Numbered from the stretch's first letter, positions 1 through 7,828 are shown. The stretch: DNA of 16,569 nucleotides from GCA-1730015 sp964583825 (GCA_964583825.1 CAZOXM010000098.1:1-16569); one strand, 5' to 3'. A program made the numbers and translations. The notes: generated by a model not told the origin, from the sequence alone.

Positions 1-34
1 CCACCATATTGCCACGCCTCCATATTTATCGTAG

Positions 35-61
35 AAGGCCGCACACCTGCGGCTTTTTTTG
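35..61 (+). terminator. Rho-independent terminator of an upstream gene
   Basis: GCCGCA (38-43) pairs with TGCGGC (48-53) around a CACC loop. Flanking A/G bases at 35-37 can pair with the first Ts, and a run of seven Ts begins at 54. This is a classic intrinsic terminator for plus-strand transcription entering from the left. The gene it ends lies outside the window. It also insulates the lipoprotein gene that follows. Confidence 0.8.
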
Positions 62-251
62 TGCCCGCAAACGCTTTGGTTTTTTTAGTTTCGGCACAGG
101 CTCGCTTTCGCCGTGTTATGCGCTACTGCCCGGGTGTGTTGAGCCTGCCTTTCGGTATCTAATTCCGTTTCGCAAGGTGGAGCCGGTACGGTTACCGTTC
201 AGCCGGCCTGTCCTATATGATGGGGTCCAACCGTCTTTTAGAAAGCGACAC

Positions 252-1364
252 ATGAGCATTCAGATGAACATAGGGTCTCACCGTCGTACTGGTGTTGGCG
301 CGACGGCCGCGTTGTGTATGATCGCGGCGATTTTCGGGCTGAGTGGGTGTGGTGGTAACGATACTGACATTCACATTGATGATGGCGTTTGGTCGATACC
401 GGTACCTGATCGAATCCGGGGTGTTGCGGCACTTTCCAGTAATGAGCTTGTTATTCGGATTGCTCTCAATGGAGAGGTTGTGCGAACCCTGTCGGTATCG
501 GGTGAAGAGGATGTCGTTAGCGCGGTGGTCAACATACCCGCAGCGACCAGCAACGAGATCACAGTAACCTGGTTTGCCCGGATCAATTCGCAAATTTATC
601 CGCTGGCGGAATTTACTGATGTAGTGACGTCCGGTACCACCGTGCTGGACGTTGCTAATTATAACAGTATCGGCGAAAACAGCGCCGGACAGTCGTTCGA
701 CACTGACGGAGACGGTCGCACTAACCTGGCAGAAGCAGTTGATAATCGCAATCTGTTGTCGGCGTTTGATCTCGAGGTGCCGAGGCGAGACACGTTTGGC
801 GGTGTGGGTGACTCTATCACCAATGATGGTGTAGACACCGATGTTTCCGAGACGTCAATCGAAGCCGACGATGACAGTGAATTTCTGCTGCGTCACAACG
901 GGTCGGAGCTGATTGTCTATGTGTGCGGTAGAGATCAGACGCTGGTTGGCGATAACGTGGCTGATGGCGGCAACGGACAGTACTGGCATGACGACACAGT
1001 CTTCATTTACGTGGACGGCGCTGACAGCGATGCGGAGACGTTTGATCAAGTTGACGATTTCCAGCTCGCATTTGTCAGAAGTACCGAACAGTTAATCGTT
1101 TCCAAGGGGCCGGATCAACTCTGTCCGGACGGAGACTGTGTGGAATTTTCTTTCTACCAGGGCAGTACTGAGTGTGAGTATGAGCTTGATGTCTTTCTGC
1201 GGTTGAATGACTTCAATATAGCGCTCGATACACCGGTCGGGTTCGATATAGAAATCGTCGATGATGATGACGGTGATCTGCGGGAGGGTTCCAGCGGCTG
1301 GATCGGATTTGATGATCGATCCGATGAAAAACCATCGACGTTCGGCACCATTCGATTGAATTAG
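252..1364 (+). CDS. Secreted lipoprotein with CBM9-like C-terminal domain
   Basis: A 370-residue exported lipoprotein. The frame is open back to position 9, but the residues encoded upstream of 252 are not signal-like. Starting at ATG 252 gives a positively charged N-terminus, a hydrophobic core and a lipobox ending LSGC with Cys33 as the lipidation site. ATG 264 is an alternative start. Residues around 150-165 contain DTDGDGRTNLAE, an EF-hand or thrombospondin-3-like calcium loop. The C-terminal ~170 residues match the family-9 carbohydrate-binding (CBM9/DOMON-like) pattern: an early 'ELIVYVCGRD' strand, 'HDDTVFIYVDG', 'DDFQLAF', a 'YELDVFLRL' strand, 'GFDIEIVDDDDG', then 'GWIGF' and 'PSTFGTIRLN' at the end. 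This fold binds carbohydrate or haem in known proteins; no catalytic residues are visible. It is followed on the same strand, about 100 bp on, by another large lipoprotein, so the two may act together at the cell surface. The domain call rests on pattern recognition only. Confidence 0.75.
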   Translation: MSIQMNIGSHRRTGVGATAALCMIAAIFGLSGCGGNDTDIHIDDGVWSIPVPDRIRGVAALSSNELVIRIALNGEVVRTLSVSGEEDVVSAVVNIPAATSNEITVTWFARINSQIYPLAEFTDVVTSGTTVLDVANYNSIGENSAGQSFDTDGDGRTNLAEAVDNRNLLSAFDLEVPRRDTFGGVGDSITNDGVDTDVSETSIEADDDSEFLLRHNGSELIVYVCGRDQTLVGDNVADGGNGQYWHDDTVFIYVDGADSDAETFDQVDDFQLAFVRSTEQLIVSKGPDQLCPDGDCVEFSFYQGSTECEYELDVFLRLNDFNIALDTPVGFDIEIVDDDDGDLREGSSGWIGFDDRSDEKPSTFGTIRLN

Positions 1365-1464
1365 ACCGACTGTGTGCGGTGCGGGTGCTGCCGCGGGGTT
1401 CGATGAGTATGCAATAGTGGCGTGGTGATTGCAGACATGGCGGTTTTTATTTCGGCCATGTCTT

Positions 1465-4400
1465 ATGCCAGCTGTAAACCGCATCTCTTCTTCCCGGGCG
1501 CGCTTGTTTGGGTTGTCGCTGCTTTCAATGGCGCTGATCGCGTGTGATAACGGATCGAATTTACTGGTGCCAACGGATGCGTCGGATACGCAACTGGAGA
1601 CATTCGGCGATCGCTACTGGGCGATACTGGCACAGGACTATGAGCCCTTTGTGCCTCCCCCTGAACTCGGGTTTGCGAATCCGCCGGAATCCAATATTGC
1701 ACTGGGGCGCTGGAGTGATGTGATCGACTGGCCGCAGATCGCCACCGGTGCTGCCAATCTGCCGGACGGTCGTATCATGACCTGGTCTTCTACCGGCACG
1801 ACGAGCTTTGGGGGTGGCAACCCCTTTACCCACGGTTCTATCTACAATCCGGCGGACGGCTCATTTACCACCACCAATAACCCGGCGCACAACATGTTTT
1901 GCAGCGGCCTGTCGATGTTGCCGGACGGCACCATTCACGCCGCCGGCGGTGGTGCGACCATAACGACCACCAGCACCTTTGCCGATGGCAGCTGGGTGAA
2001 TGACATGTCGATGACCACCGCGCGGTGGTATCCGACCAGTACCACCCTCGCGAGCGGGCAGGTGGTCACAGCGCTGGGTACAAACTCAACCGGATCACCG
2101 GAGATGTGGACTGACGATGTTGGCTGGTCGTTACTGCCTAATGTTTCACTGCAGTCGGTGCTGGATGATGTAACCGCGAAGCAAAACCTCAGAAGCTGGT
2201 TTCCATCGCTGACCGTGGCACCGGACGGGACGTTGTTCCACGCCGGTCCGACCAGTCAGATGTTTTCACTGGATCTGGGACAGCTGAACGGTGTGACCAG
2301 CTACGGCAGCCGTGAAGCGCAGGATCACCATCGTCTCTATAACTCGACAGTGATGTATGACATCGGCAAGCTACTGGTGGCCGGGGGTGGCAAGCCAGCC
2401 CTCGGTACGGCACTGACGATTGATTTAAACGCCGGACAACCCGTCGTCGCGCCGACCAGTTCACTGACCTGGCCGCGGTCACTGCACAACACGGTGGTGC
2501 TGCCGAACGGTGAAGTGCTGGTCGTCGGGGGTACTTCCTCCGGGGTGACGTTCAGTGATAACGGCACGAATCTGATCCCGGAAATCTGGAATCCGGATAC
2601 CGGACAGTGGCGCTCGGTCGCCCCGCACGCGACGCCGCGTAATTACCACTCGACCGCACTCTTGTTGAAAGACGGACGGGTTGCCGTGATGGGGGGTGGA
2701 TTGTGTGGCGGCTGTGCGACAAACCACAAGAATGGTGAGATTTTCGAGCCGCCTTATCTGTTTAATAGTGATGGCAGTGTGAGTGATCGACCGGTGATTG
2801 CGAGCGCTCAGTCTGTGCGCGCCGCCGGTGAGACACTCAATGTGAGCGGCAGTGATGATATCAGTGCCTTTAATATGGTGCGTCTGGTGGCGGTAACGCA
2901 TCACTACACCAGTGATCAGCGCTTTATACCGCTGACGTTTCAGCAAAGCGGAACGGGCACTTACTCTGTGGAGTTGCCGGATAACCCGAATGTGCTGGTG
3001 CCCGGGTTTTACTGGGTATTTGGGCTGAATGATCAGGGGGTACCGTCTATCGGGCACACGGTGCGTATCGAAACCACTGAGCCACTGGTATCGACAACAC
3101 CTGAAGTAGATCCTGCCGAAGCCTACGTTGAGTATGAGTATTTCGAGGGTGAATGGAATGTCCTGCCTGATTTCGATGCACTGACACCGGTGCGTACGGG
3201 TCAGTTCCCGGTCATATCGATCGAATTGCGTGATCAGGATAATTACTTCGGGTTTCGTTTTAATGCGCGGATTAATGTCCCTGCAGACGATGACTACACG
3301 TTTTATCTGTCGTCAGATGATGGCAGTCAATTGTTTGTGAATGGCCAGCTCATTGTCGATAACGACGGGCTGCATGCAGTGAGAGAAGCGTCCGGCACCG
3401 TTGCTCTGAGTGCCGGTGAGCATGAAGTCGTCGTTACCTTTTTTGAAAAGACCCGTGGTAATGCACTGACCGTTGAGATGGCCGCTGATGCAATACCGCG
3501 TCAGGCACTGGATAACTTTCTGGTGTTGTCCGCTCCGGTGGTCGATCCCGAACCACCGGTCGATCCCGAACCACCGGTCGATCCCGAGCCACCGACCGAT
3601 CCCGAGCCACCTGTGGGCAACACGGGTTATCTTGCCAATGGCGGTTTTGAAAACGGTGAAGACAGCTGGACAGTCTGTGGCGGTGCGGATGGTATCGGTA
3701 TCACAAACAACGCCTATTCGGGGGCTCAGGCGCTATCGTTAACCGGTGGCGGTTGTGTGTATCAGGCGGTGACGGTGTCCGAGGGCGATGAAATTGAATT
3801 GCGTTGTCATGTTCAGTCAGATCTGAACGGGTACGCCAGTATGACACTGGCCGTGGAAGATGCAGGATTCCAGTCTTTGTCCCGTACAGAGGTGCCGGTC
3901 TCACAGGATGCGTTTACCGCTTACCAGAATGTGCAGACAGCAGCTGCGGGTGCACGCACTGCTGTCGTGACACTCTACAGTGATGCGGCCGCCGTGTTTG
4001 ATCAGTGCGTCATATCGATTAACGGGTCCGATGCACCGGCTGACGGTCCGCAGCCACCGGTCGAACCTGAGCCTGAACCCCCTGCAGGCGATAACCTGCT
4101 GGTGAATGGCGGCTTTGAAGCCGGCCTTTCGAACTGGTCGAATTGTGCGGATGCAGATGTCGCCACTATCAGTAGTGACTCGGTCTCGGGCGACAGCGCA
4201 CTGGCAATGGCAGCCACCACCTGCCTGTTTCAACAAGTGTCTGTGCAGGGTGGAGGCAATGCCGATTTGAGTTGCACTGCATCCAGTGGGGGTAACCTCT
4301 ACACCAGTCTGGCGGTTGGCTTCAGTGATGCAAACTTCGATAGCCTTGGGCAGACAGAAACCGAGGTGACCGGTAACGCTTATGCACTACATACGGTCAG

Positions 4401-4497
4401 TACAGCGGTGCCAGCCAACGCCGCCTATGCAGCGGTGACCATCTACAGCGAGGAACCCGGACAGGCAGATGACTGTCAGCTGGTGATCAGCCAGTAG
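1465..4497 (+). CDS. Galactose-oxidase-like copper-radical lipoprotein with PA14 and two Cys-rich modules
   Basis: A 1010-residue lipoprotein oxidase of the galactose oxidase/glyoxal oxidase family. Such enzymes oxidise primary alcohols or aldehydes with O2 and release H2O2. ATG 1465 is preferred because it gives a normal signal peptide with lipobox LIAC (Cys27); an in-frame TTG at 1429 would add 12 residues. Residues ~60-440 form a kelch-like propeller. FCSG supplies Cys146 and ARWYPTS supplies Tyr189, equivalent to the Cys-Tyr thioether pair. RNYHS gives Tyr394 and His395, and VTHHYTSDQ gives His479, so all copper ligands are kept. GGGLCGGC and PGFYWVFGLNDQGVPS are also typical. The DUF1929-like domain ends near 545. 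A PA14 domain follows (~553-672), then a VDPEPP repeat linker (693-716). Two related NGGFE-type jelly-roll modules (~719-853 and ~877-1010) each carry four cysteines in matching places (W-x2-C, C-x-x-Q, L-x-C, x-C near the end), separated by a second Pro/Glu-rich linker. The final stop overlaps the convergent aldolase-like gene by 11 bp. The substrate is unknown; surface polysaccharide oxidation is an inference. Confidence 0.88.
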   Translation: MPAVNRISSSRARLFGLSLLSMALIACDNGSNLLVPTDASDTQLETFGDRYWAILAQDYEPFVPPPELGFANPPESNIALGRWSDVIDWPQIATGAANLPDGRIMTWSSTGTTSFGGGNPFTHGSIYNPADGSFTTTNNPAHNMFCSGLSMLPDGTIHAAGGGATITTTSTFADGSWVNDMSMTTARWYPTSTTLASGQVVTALGTNSTGSPEMWTDDVGWSLLPNVSLQSVLDDVTAKQNLRSWFPSLTVAPDGTLFHAGPTSQMFSLDLGQLNGVTSYGSREAQDHHRLYNSTVMYDIGKLLVAGGGKPALGTALTIDLNAGQPVVAPTSSLTWPRSLHNTVVLPNGEVLVVGGTSSGVTFSDNGTNLIPEIWNPDTGQWRSVAPHATPRNYHSTALLLKDGRVAVMGGGLCGGCATNHKNGEIFEPPYLFNSDGSVSDRPVIASAQSVRAAGETLNVSGSDDISAFNMVRLVAVTHHYTSDQRFIPLTFQQSGTGTYSVELPDNPNVLVPGFYWVFGLNDQGVPSIGHTVRIETTEPLVSTTPEVDPAEAYVEYEYFEGEWNVLPDFDALTPVRTGQFPVISIELRDQDNYFGFRFNARINVPADDDYTFYLSSDDGSQLFVNGQLIVDNDGLHAVREASGTVALSAGEHEVVVTFFEKTRGNALTVEMAADAIPRQALDNFLVLSAPVVDPEPPVDPEPPVDPEPPTDPEPPVGNTGYLANGGFENGEDSWTVCGGADGIGITNNAYSGAQALSLTGGGCVYQAVTVSEGDEIELRCHVQSDLNGYASMTLAVEDAGFQSLSRTEVPVSQDAFTAYQNVQTAAAGARTAVVTLYSDAAAVFDQCVISINGSDAPADGPQPPVEPEPEPPAGDNLLVNGGFEAGLSNWSNCADADVATISSDSVSGDSALAMAATTCLFQQVSVQGGGNADLSCTASSGGNLYTSLAVGFSDANFDSLGQTETEVTGNAYALHTVSTAVPANAAYAAVTIYSEEPGQADDCQLVISQ
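3541..3612 (+). repeat. Four tandem 18-bp repeats (VDPEPP linker)
   Basis: Four head-to-tail copies of GTCGATCCCGAACCACCG. The third copy has one A-to-G change; the fourth has a changed first codon (ACC), GAG for GAA and CCT for CCG. Each copy encodes one VDPEPP or TDPEPP hexapeptide. They form the linker between the PA14 domain and the first C-terminal module of the oxidase. The near-identity of copies at DNA level points to recent slippage expansion. Confidence 0.95.
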
Positions 4498-5491
4498 GCG
4501 CGGCTTCGGCCAGAACCGCTTCGGTGATCTGGCGATCCCTGTCGAGCGGGCGCAGCGGGGTGATGCCGCTTTGCTGCAGATGCTCGTGGTAGGAATCGAC
4601 GGCTTCTTCGCAGGACAGTCGCGTCTCAATGACATCGCGCAGCAGCTTTACCAGGGTGACCGGTGACTCCGCCAGATTGATTTTACGACCGAACAGGGCA
4701 ATGCGTGCCCCGGCTGTTTCGGCCTGTTTTGCCAGTTCGAAGGTGTCGCGTGTGGTGCCCGCTGCACCCCCCAGAATACCGACAATCAAATGCTCGGGGT
4801 CGTAGCCTGCCAGATCTGACATGGCGCGATGCCCGTTGTACTGCATTTTAAGGAACAGTGGCGCGTCTTCACTGGTCACACCGGCCAGTGTTTTTAATAT
4901 CATATCGTTGACGTAGTCACCAAGGTCTGCACCGTTGAGACCAATATCGTAAGCCGGGTTGAATACCTCTAAAAAGTGTTTGATGCCGGCCTCTCTCGCC
5001 TGCTGACGAAAAGTTTTATAGGCCTCCAGCGTTTTCAGATCTGCCTCAAGATCGTTGTAAAAGGTAACGCTGTAAAGTCCGAGTGAGCACCACCGGGCGG
5101 CCTCATCCGGAGATACCGTTGCAAACGGAGTGGACGGTTTTTCCCGATAGCGAGAACCGCGTGCCGACCAGATATCTGTCGTGTCGTTCAGTCTCACAGC
5201 CGGTGTGACGTCGGTGTTGGTAAACAGTGCCTGCTGGTGCAGTCTTTCGGCACTGGACGCCGACGTCAGCAGAATATCGATCAGACCGCTTTCAGCCATC
5301 GCCGTCATATTTGAAAGATACGTTCGACGGTTTTCAAAACAATGCCCTGTGTCGTCATTTGCAACCGGGCCGGGTGCGGCGATACCGAACGCCATGTCTC
5401 CATCCTTGGCATCGGCGATGATAAAGTCATTCGGCTGGTAATTGCCGCCAGCGATGTGTTTAAGCTTATCGAGTAATCGGTGATTGATCAT
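4487..5491 (-). CDS. Class-I-aldolase-like TIM-barrel protein (DeoC/LacD/FbaB type)
   Basis: A 334-residue soluble protein. The start at ATG 5491 is chosen because an in-frame GTG at 5536 would add an unconvincing 15-residue leader and would lie upstream of a possible -10 box. The sequence looks like a (beta/alpha)8 barrel of the Schiff-base aldolase superfamily: an early acidic IIADAKDGD segment, FLEVFNP at 173-179, PLFLKMQYNG with Lys215 as the candidate Schiff-base lysine, IVGILGGAAGTTRD at 236-249, and ALFGRKI at 265-271 as a candidate phosphate-binding end. These features recall DhnA/LacD-type fructose- or tagatose-bisphosphate aldolases, but I do not recognise a specific characterised member. 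It lies 78 bp downstream of the RpiR-type regulator on the same strand and is probably co-transcribed with it. That pairing suggests a role in metabolism controlled by the regulator. Its 3' end overlaps the convergent oxidase gene by 11 bp. The exact reaction is unknown; family-level confidence is moderate. Confidence 0.75.
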   Translation of the reverse strand: MINHRLLDKLKHIAGGNYQPNDFIIADAKDGDMAFGIAAPGPVANDDTGHCFENRRTYLSNMTAMAESGLIDILLTSASSAERLHQQALFTNTDVTPAVRLNDTTDIWSARGSRYREKPSTPFATVSPDEAARWCSLGLYSVTFYNDLEADLKTLEAYKTFRQQAREAGIKHFLEVFNPAYDIGLNGADLGDYVNDMILKTLAGVTSEDAPLFLKMQYNGHRAMSDLAGYDPEHLIVGILGGAAGTTRDTFELAKQAETAGARIALFGRKINLAESPVTLVKLLRDVIETRLSCEEAVDSYHEHLQQSGITPLRPLDRDRQITEAVLAEAAPTG

Positions 5492-5517
5492 ATTTTCTAC
5501 GCATTGCCGAGTGTTCC

Positions 5518-5523
5518 ATTTTA
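5518..5523 (-). promoter_or_regulatory. Possible extended -10 for the aldolase-like gene
   Basis: On the minus strand TGTTAAAAT (TG plus one base, then TAAAAT at 5523-5518) resembles an extended -10 element about 27 bases before ATG 5491. No good -35 hexamer is present. It could give the aldolase-like gene its own weak transcription within the regulator-aldolase unit. Confidence 0.25.
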
Positions 5524-5569
5524 ACAGTTCCCGCACGCCCCGCTAATCGCTGCCGGAAGCACGTGAGAC

Positions 5570-6430
5570 TTAAAACTTACGAAAGAATTTTGTTCGGTCA
5601 AACATGTCTTCCAATGATTCCATACGTGATCGTGTTGTCGCCCAGTCTTTTTCCTGTACCTGTGCAATAAGCGCCTCCACCATTAACATCACACTGACGT
5701 TAGAGTCCCACGCCGAAGGTGCGGAGATGCGGTTGCGGAAGGTGATGTCTGCATGTTGTGCGACCGGTGAGGTCCACTGATCAGTAAACAGGATGATGCG
5801 GGCGCGGCGCTCCGTGGCCATTTCTGCCAGGCGCAGCGTGGAGTTTTCGTAGCGACGGATATCAAACACCACGATCACATCACCCTCGTTGACCTCAAGC
5901 AGGTAATGTGGCCAGGCATTGGAATTTGAAGCGACATGAGTGACCTGATCACGGATGACCTGCAGGTGCAGAAAAAAGTAGTCTGCCAGTGTTCTTGTGA
6001 TTCTGCCGCCGACAACAAACACACGGCGGTTGGTGTCCGACACCAGTTCGAAGGCACGGTCAAAGTCGGTCGGATCCACTTCACTCAGTGACTGACTGAT
6101 GTTGTCGATCACCGCTTTGGTAAAGCGATTGAGAATGTGTTCATCAGGTGCATCATTGACCCACTTTTCACGCTTTGTCAGCGGGCTTGAAATCGTCTCG
6201 TCGAGTTCTCTGCGCAGGGCGCGCTGGAAGTCGGGGTAGCCTTCAAAGCCCAGCTTTTGTACCAGTCTGGCAACGGTCGGTGTGGAAACCCCCGCAGTGT
6301 CGGCAAGGCTGGTAATAGAGCCCAGTCCGGAGACCGGATAGTTTTGCAGAATCACATCGCTGAGCTGGCGCTCAAGTCGCGTGAGACTGGCGCTGTGCTC
6401 GCGAAGCTGATCGGCGACGGTGAGCGTCAC
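5570..6430 (-). CDS. RpiR-family transcriptional regulator (HTH + SIS)
   Basis: A 286-residue regulator. An N-terminal HTH of the RpiR type spans about residues 10-76 (GSITSLADTAGVSTPTVARL, then KLGFEGYPDFQRAL), and a SIS domain spans about 135-255 (RRVFVVGGRITRTLADYF, then EGDVIVVFDIRRYENSTLRLA). SIS domains normally sense phosphosugars or related metabolites. The start is GTG 6430, preceded by GGGGGA with a short spacer. An upstream in-frame GTG at 6499 would add 23 residues not typical of the family and would reach almost into the divergent gene. It is divergent from the amidohydrolase-TRAP run across 80 bp that hold a promoter and inverted arms, so it is the likely local regulator of that run. 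It is followed on its own strand by the aldolase-like gene. The effector is not predictable from sequence. Confidence 0.9.
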   Translation of the reverse strand: MTLTVADQLREHSASLTRLERQLSDVILQNYPVSGLGSITSLADTAGVSTPTVARLVQKLGFEGYPDFQRALRRELDETISSPLTKREKWVNDAPDEHILNRFTKAVIDNISQSLSEVDPTDFDRAFELVSDTNRRVFVVGGRITRTLADYFFLHLQVIRDQVTHVASNSNAWPHYLLEVNEGDVIVVFDIRRYENSTLRLAEMATERRARIILFTDQWTSPVAQHADITFRNRISAPSAWDSNVSVMLMVEALIAQVQEKDWATTRSRMESLEDMFDRTKFFRKF

Positions 6431-6442
6431 ATTTCCCCCGTG

Positions 6443-6487
6443 TGTAAATCTGTTGACATGGGTAACTGCTCTGAAGAATACTTTACA
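6443..6487. promoter_or_regulatory. Candidate RpiR operator: TGTAAA/TTTACA inverted arms
   Basis: TGTAAA at 6443-6448 and its reverse complement TTTACA at 6482-6487 lie symmetrically around 6465. Extended by two bases, the arms (TGTGTAAA and, on the other strand, TATGTAAA) agree in seven of eight positions. They bracket the sigma70-type promoter: one arm sits just upstream of the -35 box and the other overlaps the end of the -10 box. That placement suits repression by a dimer or tetramer. The assignment to the neighbouring RpiR protein is inference. Confidence 0.4.
6453..6482 (+). promoter_or_regulatory. Sigma70-type promoter for the amidohydrolase-TRAP operon
   Basis: A perfect -35 hexamer TTGACA (6453-6458) is followed after 18 bp by AATACT (6477-6482), which matches four of six -10 positions. 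Transcription would start near 6489, leaving a short leader with AAGGA just before ATG 6511. It lies in the gap between the divergent RpiR-type regulator and the catabolic run. Confidence 0.6.
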
Positions 6488-6510
6488 TAGGCAAGCCACA
6501 GCAAGGATCG

Positions 6511-7263
6511 ATGTCGGAGCAAGCGTTCAATGTGTACAACTCCGGGGGGTCACACCCGGTGGTGCTGGTATGCGAACACGCCAGCGCCCGCATACCAGCC
6601 GTCTACCGGCAGCTGGGGCTTGCAGGCGATCTTGCCACTAGCCATATTGCCTGGGACCCGGGGGCGCTGGAAACTGCCCGATACCTCGCCGATGCGCTTG
6701 ATGCCGTGCTGGTGGAGGGTACCGTGTCGCGACTGATCTACGACCTCAACCGGCCACCGGAGTCTCCCGGCGCGATGGCCACTGTGAGTGAACGGCACGA
6801 GGTACCGGGCAATCGTGCGCTGCAGGCATCAGAGAGGAAGCGACGGGTCGATCTGTATTACCAGCCCTTTGTCAGTGAAGTGTCGAGGGTTCTGCAGGCG
6901 CACCATTGCACGCCAGTGCTGGTGACAATCCACACCTTTACTCCGGTGTATCACGGGCGCACTCGCGAGGTGGAAATCGGTGTGCTGCATGATGCTGACT
7001 CCCGACTGGCGGATGCGATGCTCGACGGAGCGAGCACTTTTAACGTTCAGCGTAACCAGCCCTACGGACCCGATGACGGTGTGACACATACGCTGCAGTT
7101 GCATGGGCTGCCCGGCGGACTGCTGAATGTGATGATTGAAATTCGCAACGATCTGGTCGGTAACAGCGCTGCCTGTCAGTCGATGGCAACGCACCTTGGT
7201 CACTGGCTGACCGATTCACTGCAGCAGCTGATCCCCGCGCCGGCGACAGGTCTGCAGTCATGA
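6511..7263 (+). CDS. N-formylglutamate amidohydrolase-family protein
   Basis: A 250-residue cytoplasmic metallohydrolase of the FGase family (the broader group annotated as predicted N-formylglutamate amidohydrolase, not classical HutG of the histidine pathway). Visible motifs are CEHAS (21-25), SHIAWDPGA (44-52), YDLNRP (77-82), TIHTFTPVYHG (139-149) and MIEIRNDL (208-215). Their His and Glu residues are the likely zinc ligands and catalytic groups. An AAGGA ribosome-binding site precedes ATG 6511. The stop codon overlaps the start of the TRAP small subunit in an ATGA arrangement, so the two are translationally coupled. No hut genes lie nearby. In this context it may hydrolyse a glutamyl-containing amide made by the downstream ligase; that role is inferred, since known members cleave N-acyl rather than gamma-glutamyl bonds. 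Confidence 0.87.
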   Translation: MSEQAFNVYNSGGSHPVVLVCEHASARIPAVYRQLGLAGDLATSHIAWDPGALETARYLADALDAVLVEGTVSRLIYDLNRPPESPGAMATVSERHEVPGNRALQASERKRRVDLYYQPFVSEVSRVLQAHHCTPVLVTIHTFTPVYHGRTREVEIGVLHDADSRLADAMLDGASTFNVQRNQPYGPDDGVTHTLQLHGLPGGLLNVMIEIRNDLVGNSAACQSMATHLGHWLTDSLQQLIPAPATGLQS

Positions 7264-7826
7264 GGCTGCTGCGTGCCTATATTAAACTGGTCGATGCCTT
7301 CAACGGTGCGGTGGGTCGCGTGATGACCTACGGCATTTTTGCGATGATGGGAATTTTGCTGTGGTCGATTGTCAGTAAATTCGGTGATCAGCCTTCGCTA
7401 TGGACGCTAGAGGCCGCGCAATTCGCGATGGTTGCCTATTTTGTGCTCGGCGGACCCTATGCCATCCAGATGGGGTCCCACGTCAGAATGGATCTTTTCT
7501 ACGACAACTGGTCACTCAAACGTAAGGCCGTGACCGATGCGATTACGGTGATTTGTCTGCTGGTGTATCTGCTGGTTCTGTTGTGGGGGGCGCTCGGTTC
7601 AACCGCCTACTCACTGGGTTACTTCGGCTCAGACAGTCTGGGTTTTTTCCTGGGTTTAATCACCGGTACGGAAGAGCCGGGCACGCTTGAGCGCAGCCGC
7701 ACGATCTGGCGCCCCTATTTATGGCCGATAAAAGCGGTGCTGTGTGTCGGTATTCTGTTGATGCTGTTGCAGGCGTTGTCCGAGTTATGCAAAGACATTT
7801 TGCGTATTCGTGGTGAGGTGATCTGA
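7260..7826 (+). CDS. TRAP transporter small subunit, DctQ type
   Basis: A 188-residue integral inner-membrane protein with four predicted helices at about 21-38, 50-70, 93-115 and 155-175. The family signature is seen as LEAAQFAMVAYFVLGGPYAI followed by GSHVRMDLFYD, the conserved Glu and the (H)VR-x-D motif after helix 2. It has a long loop (~118-150) between helices 3 and 4. It pairs with the DctM-type subunit to drive sodium-coupled uptake of a ligand delivered by the periplasmic receptor. The start overlaps the preceding amidohydrolase stop by ATGA. Confidence 0.9.
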   Translation: MRLLRAYIKLVDAFNGAVGRVMTYGIFAMMGILLWSIVSKFGDQPSLWTLEAAQFAMVAYFVLGGPYAIQMGSHVRMDLFYDNWSLKRKAVTDAITVICLLVYLLVLLWGALGSTAYSLGYFGSDSLGFFLGLITGTEEPGTLERSRTIWRPYLWPIKAVLCVGILLMLLQALSELCKDILRIRGEVI

Positions 7827-7828
7827 CC

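Noticed and set aside
9..251. N-terminal extension of the first lipoprotein by 81 residues
   Set aside because: It would run through the intrinsic terminator at 35-61 and bury the lipoprotein signal peptide; composition is not protein-like.
1092..1484. 130-residue minus-strand frame
   Set aside because: Lies opposite the first lipoprotein and the following gap; no motif, start signal or sensible composition.
2479..3057. 192-residue minus-strand frame
   Set aside because: Antisense to the conserved core of the copper oxidase; its His/Arg-rich translation is typical of a shadow frame.
5570..6430. Regulator of a sugar-phosphate operon, as usual for RpiR proteins
   Set aside because: The divergent genes are not sugar genes; only the aldolase-like neighbour would fit, so no sugar role is assigned.
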